In this document: positions 58,488 through 64,000 of the stretch, piece after piece
Numbering within the stretch: the stretch's first letter is position 1
Layout: every line of letters begins with the position of its first letter
Source: Saccharopolyspora phatthalungensis
GTDB taxonomy: Bacteria > Actinomycetota > Actinomycetes > Mycobacteriales > Pseudonocardiaceae
NCBI RefSeq assembly: GCF_014203395.1
Contig: NZ_JACHIW010000001.1
Location: 682,001 to 746,000, forward strand
DNA: 64,000 bases
Direction of reading: 5' to 3'
Made by a program: the position numbers and the translations under genes
Notes under the pieces: model-generated
Databases searched by the model: none
The model's input: the letters and a program-made list of their open reading frames with translations, nothing else
What the model was told of the DNA's origin: nothing

Positions 58488-59528
58488 ATGGAGCCGAAGC
58501 AAGACGACGTGGCGGACCGCGGAAAGCTGGTTCAGCTCGCGTGCGGACACATGGCGGCGCAGGCGGTCGCGGCCGGTGTGCGCTTGGGCCTGGTGGACTT
58601 GATCGGTGACAGCCAGCGAAGGGCGGCCGACCTGGCCCGGGAGTGCGGTGCGGACCCGCAGGCGACGACCCGGCTGCTGCGGGCCCTTGCCGCGCTGGAA
58701 CTGCTCGTCGAGAACCGGCCTGGCAGCTTCTCATTGACGCCGGCCGGGGCGTTGCTGCGCACCGATCGGCCAGATTCCCTGCACTCCCTCGTCCGCATGG
58801 TCACGTGTCCGGCAACGATGCGATCGTGGGACGGTCTGGCAGACAGCGTGCGCACCGGTAAGACGTCCTTCGATGCGGTTTTCGGCACTGATTTCTTCAG
58901 CTATCTCAAGGAAAACCCGGAGTTGTCCGCGGAGTTCAACGCGGCGATGGGTCAGGGCACGCACGCGACCATCGCCGACATCCTGTCGCACTACGATTTC
59001 GGCGGGTTCGCGACGGTCGTGGACGTTGGCGGCGGCGACGGTACGCTGCTCGCCGCGATCCTGCGGAAACACTCGTCTCTGCGTGGGATCCTCTTCGACA
59101 CTCCCGAAGGACTCGGCCGAGCTGGCGAATCCTTGGGGAGGGAAGGAGTCGAGGACCGCTGTGCGCTCGACGCCGGCGACTTCTTCGACTCCGTCCCCGA
59201 CGGCGGAGACCTGTACCTGCTCAAGAACGTCGTTCACGACTGGGACGACGGCCGGGCGACGGTCATCCTGCGGAACTGCCGGAGGGCCGTGCCCGAGAGC
59301 GGCCGCGTGCTGCTCGTCGAAGTCGTGCTTCCGGCCACCGTGGCCTCCTCGACAGGGCCGATCAATTACCTGAGCGATCTGGACATGCTGGTGAACCTCG
59401 GCGGCCGGGAACGAACCCGCGCCGACTTCGAGGACCTGTGCCGGTTGGCCGGTCTCACCCTCACCCGGATCCTTCCGCTCCCGCCGCCCAGCCCGTTTTC
59501 CCTGATCGAAGCGGCACCGGCCGGGTAA
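58488..59528 (+). CDS. SAM-dependent O-methyltransferase (2)
   Basis: 346 residues in the same family as the enzyme at 41504: helical dimerisation domain with GLVDLIGDSQRRAADLARE, SAM-binding VVDVGGGDGTLLAAIL near residue 185, and GDLYLLKNVVHDWDDGRATV with the His-Asp pair of the O-methyltransferase active site. The sequence differs clearly from the first copy, so the two probably methylate different positions. ATG 58488 with GAAGG upstream; GTG 58485 and an N-terminal extension to 58410 are less likely. Third gene of the halogenase transcript, 148 bases after the reductase. Confidence 0.88.
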   Translation: MEPKQDDVADRGKLVQLACGHMAAQAVAAGVRLGLVDLIGDSQRRAADLARECGADPQATTRLLRALAALELLVENRPGSFSLTPAGALLRTDRPDSLHSLVRMVTCPATMRSWDGLADSVRTGKTSFDAVFGTDFFSYLKENPELSAEFNAAMGQGTHATIADILSHYDFGGFATVVDVGGGDGTLLAAILRKHSSLRGILFDTPEGLGRAGESLGREGVEDRCALDAGDFFDSVPDGGDLYLLKNVVHDWDDGRATVILRNCRRAVPESGRVLLVEVVLPATVASSTGPINYLSDLDMLVNLGGRERTRADFEDLCRLAGLTLTRILPLPPPSPFSLIEAAPAG

Positions 59529-59584
59529 TCGAGGGGCCCGCGCCGCCGGGGTGGGCGTCCCGTCGCATCGCTGGCTGCCCCTCC

Positions 59585-59634
59585 GGTGAGGGCGCCGGAA
59601 GTACGTACTACTCCGCCCGGCGGCGCCGCTCACC
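59585..59634. terminator. Inverted repeat between convergent O-methyltransferase and P450 genes
   Basis: GGTGAG-GGCGCCGG (59585-59598) against CCGG-CGGCGCC-GCTCACC (59617-59634), with a small bulge and GTACGTAC in the loop. It overlaps the P450 stop at 59630. Plausible shared terminator. Confidence 0.4.
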
Positions 59635-60835
59635 AGGTCACGGGGAGTTCGTGGACGCCGTAGACGGTGCCGTCCTGTTTGAACGGGAGGTCCTCCACCG
59701 CCGTGGCCAGCCGCAGTCCGGGAACGCGCCGGAACAGGGTGTCGAAGACGATCTGCAGTTCCAGGCGCGCCAGGTTCTGCCCGATGCACTGGTGGGGGCC
59801 GAACCCGAAGGCGACGTGCTGCCGCGCGCTTCGGGTCAGATCGAGCTCATCGGGCCGATCGAAGACCTCCGGGTCATGGTTGGCGGCGAGCGCGAGCGCG
59901 ACCACACCCTCGCCCGCGCGGATGCGCACACCGCCGATTTCGATGTCGGCCAGTGCGGTGCGCGATGTCGCGGCCTGGGCGATCGTGAAGTAGCGCAGCA
60001 GCTCCTCGACCGCCGCGGGCGTGCGGGACGGGTCGGCCACGATCTGAGCGCGCTGGTCGGGGTTCTCCAGCAGCGCAAGGGTGCCCAGCGCGATCATGTT
60101 CCCGGTGCTGTCGTGCCCGGCGATCAACAACAGAAGCGCCAGGCTGACCAGGCTGTCGTGGTCGGGCTCGCCGGTCTCGCGCTGCTTGCGGATCTGCCGT
60201 CCCAACAGGTCATCCGGTTCGTCTCGCTCCTTGGCGGTGACCAGCTCGTCCAGGTAGGACCGGATCTCGGTGAACGCGTGCTGCACGTCCGAACCACTGC
60301 GCTGGATGATCATCGCGGTGTGGCGCTGGAAGAAGTCGTGGTCGGCGTAGGGCACGCCGAGCAGTTCGCAGATCACCAGCGACGGCACCGGCAGCGACAC
60401 CGTGTGCACCAGATCAGCCGGCCGCGACGTGGCGAGCAGATCGTCCACGCACGAGTCCACGATGTCCTGGATGCGTGGGCGCATGGCCTCGATGCGGCGG
60501 ACCGTGAACTCGCCGAGCACCGCGCGGCGCGCGGCGGTGTGCGCGGGCGGGTCCATCCCGATCAGCGAAGGCGCGATGATCGCGTCCGGCGGTTGCCGCC
60601 CCGCGGCCAGGCGGGGAAAACCGGGACGCGTGCGGTCGGAGCTCATCCTCGGATCCGCAAGCAGTTTGCGCACGTCTTCGTGCCGTGTCACGAGCCACGC
60701 GGTGCCGCCGCCGACCATGCGCACCTTGGTGACGGGGCGCTCGGCGCGGAGCCGGACGTATTCCGGCGGCGGAGAAAACGGGCAGGTGCGCGGCAACGGG
60801 TGCGCGGTGTCGGTGGCGGCAAGCTGGTCCGTCAT
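59630..60835 (-). CDS. Cytochrome P450, CYP105-like (3)
   Basis: 401 residues with all standard motifs: I-helix LLIAGHDSTGNM with the acid and Ser/Thr pair, ExxR in VEELLRYF, haem loop FGFGPHQCIGQNLARLE with the Cys near 348, and the N-terminal CPFSPPPEY of CYP105-type enzymes. It looks like a normal hydroxylating P450, unlike the other two in the cluster. ATG 60835 has CGGGAG upstream; the longer frame to 60958 lacks support. Transcribed alone, convergent with the second O-methyltransferase. Cluster membership is likely because of its position but is not certain. Confidence 0.92.
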   Translation of the reverse strand: MTDQLAATDTAHPLPRTCPFSPPPEYVRLRAERPVTKVRMVGGGTAWLVTRHEDVRKLLADPRMSSDRTRPGFPRLAAGRQPPDAIIAPSLIGMDPPAHTAARRAVLGEFTVRRIEAMRPRIQDIVDSCVDDLLATSRPADLVHTVSLPVPSLVICELLGVPYADHDFFQRHTAMIIQRSGSDVQHAFTEIRSYLDELVTAKERDEPDDLLGRQIRKQRETGEPDHDSLVSLALLLLIAGHDSTGNMIALGTLALLENPDQRAQIVADPSRTPAAVEELLRYFTIAQAATSRTALADIEIGGVRIRAGEGVVALALAANHDPEVFDRPDELDLTRSARQHVAFGFGPHQCIGQNLARLELQIVFDTLFRRVPGLRLATAVEDLPFKQDGTVYGVHELPVTW

Positions 60836-61077
60836 GGTTACTCCCGGATCGCTGCGGATGAACAGCGGGATGAACGGGTTCGAACCTAAATGATCTTTGC
60901 CAATCCCGGCACCCGGACGTGCGACAATCACCCACTTGATCAGCCCGGGCGAGGCCATTACGGCCGCCGATGGCTGTTACCCCTGGCCGCCGCGATCCGG
61001 ATCAGATTGGGAGCCTGCCAATCGGGAAACGCCTACAGGCGTCGAAAGAACTCCGAACCGGAAGGGGGGCAGGGCGA

Positions 61078-61515
61078 ATGGCTCAGGATTCCTGGGATCG
61101 GCTGGGCGGGATCGCACTGTCCGCGGTGCGGATCGTCGTGTCGTTCATGTTCATTCTGCATGGCATTTCGGCGCTTTTCGGGGTGCTGGGCGCCCCGTAC
61201 CCCGCGCCCTTGTTCGCGTGGCCGTCCTGGTGGGCCGGACTGATCCAGTTCGTCGGCGGCGTCCTGGTCCTGCTTGGGCTGTTCACCAGGCCCGCTGCGC
61301 TGGTGTGCTCGGGCGCGATGGCGTTCGCGTACTTCAGCGTGCACCAGCCCAAAGGACTTCTACCCCTCCAGAACGGCGGGGTTTCGGCCGCGCTGTACGC
61401 CTGGTTCTTCTTGCTGATCGCGATACTGGGGGGCGGCCCGTACGCACTCGATACGCTGCTCCGACAAATCCGGCAGGCTCCACCGCGCACTCGGGCGCAC
61501 ACTGGCGCACAGTGA
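61078..61515 (+). CDS. DoxX family membrane protein
   Basis: 145 residues with four membrane helices (about 12-32, 50-70, 75-95, 105-125) and the DoxX pattern: RIVVSFMFILHGISALFG, then GLIQFVGGVLVLLGLFTRPAAL and AFAYFSVHQPKGLLPLQNGG with the conserved His. Members act in thiol/redox stress complexes or quinone metabolism; here no partner adjoins. ATG 61078 has GGAAGGGGGG upstream; the frame back to 60970 is not coding. Its 242-base gap from the P450 holds both promoters. Confidence 0.85.
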   Translation: MAQDSWDRLGGIALSAVRIVVSFMFILHGISALFGVLGAPYPAPLFAWPSWWAGLIQFVGGVLVLLGLFTRPAALVCSGAMAFAYFSVHQPKGLLPLQNGGVSAALYAWFFLLIAILGGGPYALDTLLRQIRQAPPRTRAHTGAQ

Positions 61516-61580
61516 ATGCCCACGCTCGCGTTGCCGGGAAACGCAAGATGCTCTCGGCTTCAGCGGCGTGCGGTATGCCG

Positions 61581-62177
61581 TTAGGCGTTGACGCCGGTGA
61601 GGGCGAAGAACTCCTGACGGGACCGCGCATCCTGCCGCAGGGTGCCCAGCAGGGTCGAGGTCACGGTGTTGGAGCCGGTCGCCTGGACACCGCGCAGGGT
61701 CATGCAGGTGTGCTCGGCTTCGATCACGACGCCGACGCCCTTCGGCTGCAGCTGTTCGCATAACCAGTCGGCGACCTGCTTGGTCAGCCGCTCCTGGACC
61801 TGCGGGCGGCAGGCGAAGTGCTCGACGACCCGGGCCAGCTTGGACAGCCCGAGGATCCGCTCGCCGGGCAGGTACCCCACGTGCGCGGTGCCGACGAAGG
61901 GCAGCAGGTGGTGCTCGCAGACCGAGCGAACCGGGATCGCCCGCGCGAGGACCAGCTCGTCGTACTCCTCATCGTTCGGGAAGGTCGTCAGCTCGAACGG
62001 CCGCGGTGAGAACAGTTCGGCGTAGGCGCGGGCCATTCGCCCCGGCGTACCGCGCAGGCTCTCGGAATCGGTGGAGATCCCCAAGGCCCGCAGCAGATCT
62101 CCCGCCGCTTTCTCGGCGGCGGCGAGGTCGATCTGGCCGTCGGGCTGGTGGACGACGTGCAGGGCGGGAGCGGGCAT
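61581..62177 (-). CDS. folE: GTP cyclohydrolase I
   Basis: 198 residues. The zinc site is CEHHLLPF (Cys and His) with the second Cys in HTCMTLRGVQ, and the substrate pocket GERILGLSKLARVVEHFACR, QVQERLTKQVADWL. The enzyme opens GTP to 7,8-dihydroneopterin triphosphate. Folate copies normally lie with ftsH, folP, folB and folK in actinomycetes; none of those is nearby, so this is probably a second copy for another pterin product. ATG 62177 has GAGGAA upstream. Convergent with doxX, divergent from the regulator. Confidence 0.93.
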   Translation of the reverse strand: MPAPALHVVHQPDGQIDLAAAEKAAGDLLRALGISTDSESLRGTPGRMARAYAELFSPRPFELTTFPNDEEYDELVLARAIPVRSVCEHHLLPFVGTAHVGYLPGERILGLSKLARVVEHFACRPQVQERLTKQVADWLCEQLQPKGVGVVIEAEHTCMTLRGVQATGSNTVTSTLLGTLRQDARSRQEFFALTGVNA

Positions 62178-62378
62178 CAGCGTTCCTCGGGTCGGTTGCG
62201 CCGGCCCAGGTGGCGCGCCCGCCCGTGCGAACCGACCGGAACCGTGCTCACCCACCCGGGACTATTTCACCAAGTGACATTAGTCTTTTTGATGCCAACG
62301 GGTCAATGTTGCAGCACTGAGCGATCCGCATCCGATTTCGGACACTACATTGGGCGCGACAGGGCGTATCCTGGGGAA

Positions 62379-63083
62379 ATGGTGTCCAGCAACGTGCCGA
62401 CCAGCAACTCGATGGCGGCGGTGGCCGCGTTGACCGACGAACTGCGGCGCGGGATGTACGAGTTCATCCGGCGCGCCCGGCGCCCGGTCGGCCGGGATGA
62501 GGCCGCCGCGGCGGTCGGCATCTCCCGCAAGCTCGCCGCGTTCCACCTGGACAAGCTCGTCGACGCCGGACTGCTGTGCGCGCGGTTCGAACCGGTGGGC
62601 GGCATTCGCAAGGTCGGCCGCACGCCGAAGGTCTACGAACCCACCGACGCCCACATCGGGGTGAGCATCCCGCCCCGCCGCCCCGACCTGCTGGCCGAAG
62701 TACTGCTTGACGCCGTGCTCACCGAAGGCGACCAGGAGACCGCGATCGAGGCCGCGCTGCGCACCGCGCGAGAGCACGGGCACCGCCTCGGTACCGAGGA
62801 ACGGATCCGCAGCCGCCCCGGCCGCCTCGGCCCCGAACGCGCGCTGACCAAGACCGAAGACGTGCTCACCGGCTACGGCTTCGAGCCCGACCGGGAGACG
62901 CCGACCTGCGTACGGCTGCGCAACTGCCCGTTCCACCCGTTGACCGCCCAATCACCGGAGCTGGTGTGCGGACTCAACCGGGCCTTCCTGCAAGGGTTCC
63001 TCGCGGGACTGCAGGCCCGCTCAGTCGAAGCGGTCCTTGACCCGCGTGTAGGCGAATGCTGCGTGGCCGTGCGCAGCAGATGA
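62379..63083 (+). CDS. Winged-helix regulator with C-terminal cysteine cluster (SufR-like)
   Basis: 234 residues. An ArsR/SufR-type winged helix occupies residues 10-85 (LTDELRRGMYEFIRRARRPV, then AAAAVGISRKLAAFHLDKLV and GGIRKVGRTPKVYEP). The C-terminus has Cys in RLRNCPFHPLTA, LVCGLNRAFLQG and VGECCVAV, the spacing of Fe-S-binding regulators such as SufR. It should therefore respond to iron-sulphur or redox state. ATG 62379 follows GGGGAA. Divergent from folE across about 200 bases (62178-62378), where it may bind. No suf operon is in the window. Confidence 0.8.
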   Translation: MVSSNVPTSNSMAAVAALTDELRRGMYEFIRRARRPVGRDEAAAAVGISRKLAAFHLDKLVDAGLLCARFEPVGGIRKVGRTPKVYEPTDAHIGVSIPPRRPDLLAEVLLDAVLTEGDQETAIEAALRTAREHGHRLGTEERIRSRPGRLGPERALTKTEDVLTGYGFEPDRETPTCVRLRNCPFHPLTAQSPELVCGLNRAFLQGFLAGLQARSVEAVLDPRVGECCVAVRSR

Positions 63084-63144
63084 CTGCTCACCAGCGGGCA
63101 CGTGACTGGGGGTGCGCCCGCTGATGGACAGTCATCGGACGTGA

Positions 63145-64000
63145 TCAGCGTGCCGAGCTCGCGGGTGCCGGATCGGGCGTGGCCTGGCTGTCGGCGACCT
63201 GGTTCCGGAACGGCGCGGCGAGGGTGGACCGGATGTGGCGGCGGTTGCGGATAAGCGCGGCGACCGCGATGACCGCGTAGATGCCGCACAGGACGTAGCG
63301 CGCGGTTTGGCCGGGCAGCGCGAACTGGATCGCGAACAACCCGAGCAGCGTCCATGCCGCCCAGCGCGGGAACCGCAACGCGAGCAACGCGGCCACGCCG
63401 AGCACCGTCTGCGTCGCGGTCAGCAGGAACTCCTCCACCTGGCGGGCGTCGAGGTGCAGGGCCGTTCCACCGCCACCAAGCAGGTAGGCCAGCGGCAGGC
63501 TGCCCACCAACAGCGTCCACTGGTTGACCTTGCTGGAGATCAGCGTGCCGATCGCGGCGGCGCCGTTGCCCCGGACGGCGAACAGGATCGCCACGATGAA
63601 CTCCGGCGCTTCCGACGCCAGCGGCGCAAGCCACTGCACGAGCAGGAACTGGTCGATGCCAAGCTGGGTGCCGGTGGCGATCAGCGAGTGCGCGAAGGGC
63701 TCGGCACAGGCAAGGATCACCACGGCGGCGAAGACGAACAACGCGATCACCAGCGGTCGGCGGAGGTGCTTGGGGAGGTCGCCGATGGTCGCGGCGGTGC
63801 CGACCAGGTCGGGTTCCGCTGCCTCGGCGCGCGAGACCTTCCACAGGTAGAACACGAAGAACGCGAGCAATGCGAACCCGAGCAGCAGCGAGATCTGGCC
63901 GGTCGTCGGCACCACGAAGGCGACCAGCGAGCCGATCGCCAGGAAACCGAGCTCCACCCGGTAACCGGACTCCAGGGTCAGCTCCCGCACCGACTTCCCG
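63145..64000 (-). CDS. Sodium/calcium exchanger-type membrane protein (5' end outside window)
   Basis: The minus-strand frame is open to the right edge; 285 residues are visible, with about nine membrane helices. The alpha-repeat motif LASEAPEFIVAILFAVRGNG with SSKVNQWTLLVGSLPLAYLL is the C-terminal cation-binding repeat of CaCA exchangers; the first repeat lies outside. It swaps Na+ or H+ for Ca2+. The GTG at 63990 is probably internal, because the frame continues beyond it. Stop at 63145, 61 bases from the convergent regulator. Confidence 0.8.
   Translation of the reverse strand, partial: GKSVRELTLESGYRVELGFLAIGSLVAFVVPTTGQISLLLGFALLAFFVFYLWKVSRAEAAEPDLVGTAATIGDLPKHLRRPLVIALFVFAAVVILACAEPFAHSLIATGTQLGIDQFLLVQWLAPLASEAPEFIVAILFAVRGNGAAAIGTLISSKVNQWTLLVGSLPLAYLLGGGGTALHLDARQVEEFLLTATQTVLGVAALLALRFPRWAAWTLLGLFAIQFALPGQTARYVLCGIYAVIAVAALIRNRRHIRSTLAAPFRNQVADSQATPDPAPASSAR

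Overview
The window looks like a chromosomal segment of a high-GC actinomycete of the Pseudonocardiaceae type; Saccharopolyspora is my best guess but is not proven. Bases 2.3-29.2 kb follow the order I recall for Mycobacterium tuberculosis Rv2466c-Rv2478c: a CPFAW thioredoxin-fold protein, pepN, a DUF5130 protein, ctaJ, an HNH nuclease, glbO, an alpha-glucosidase relative, a thioesterase, giant NAD-glutamate dehydrogenase, ettA and ssb. Lineage-specific genes are interspersed: a prolyl oligopeptidase, an MscS channel, an acyltransferase-like membrane protein and a Pro/Thr-rich membrane protein. The most unusual gene in this half is a 111-residue protein made almost entirely of twelve GVRI(S) repeats, at 7905-8240. 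The left edge carries the end of a polymorphic toxin with its Imm49-type immunity gene.

A tRNA-Arg(TCT) at 32.25 kb marks the change from core to accessory DNA. Beside it lies a decayed tyrosine integrase. Then come an XRE regulator with a SLOG-fold protein, an intergenic region with repeated TGACCCG boxes, a chain of small genes, a 40-residue peptide resembling a RiPP precursor, a radical-SAM gene cut off after its CxxxCxxC motif, and a frameshifted second XRE regulator. This reads as a degraded integrative element.

From 38.9 to about 60.8 kb there is a nonribosomal peptide cluster. Its core is one 2905-residue NRPS (C-A-T-C-A[N-methyltransferase]-T-reductase) in a four-gene operon with an EF-hand protein, a glutamate-semialdehyde-aminomutase-like aminotransferase and a divergent P450. 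Around it are MbtH, a phenylalanine-type MIO ammonia-lyase/aminomutase, two O-methyltransferases, two further P450s, a flavin-dependent tryptophan-type halogenase and a flavin reductase. The logic suggests an N-acylated, N-methylated, chlorinated, O-methylated aromatic dipeptide, released as an aldehyde and possibly transaminated to an amine as in myxochelin B. No thioesterase, dedicated exporter or obvious cluster regulator is visible.

The right end returns to ordinary genes: DoxX, a GTP cyclohydrolase I standing apart from other folate genes, a cysteine-rich winged-helix regulator, and the end of a sodium/calcium exchanger running off the window.
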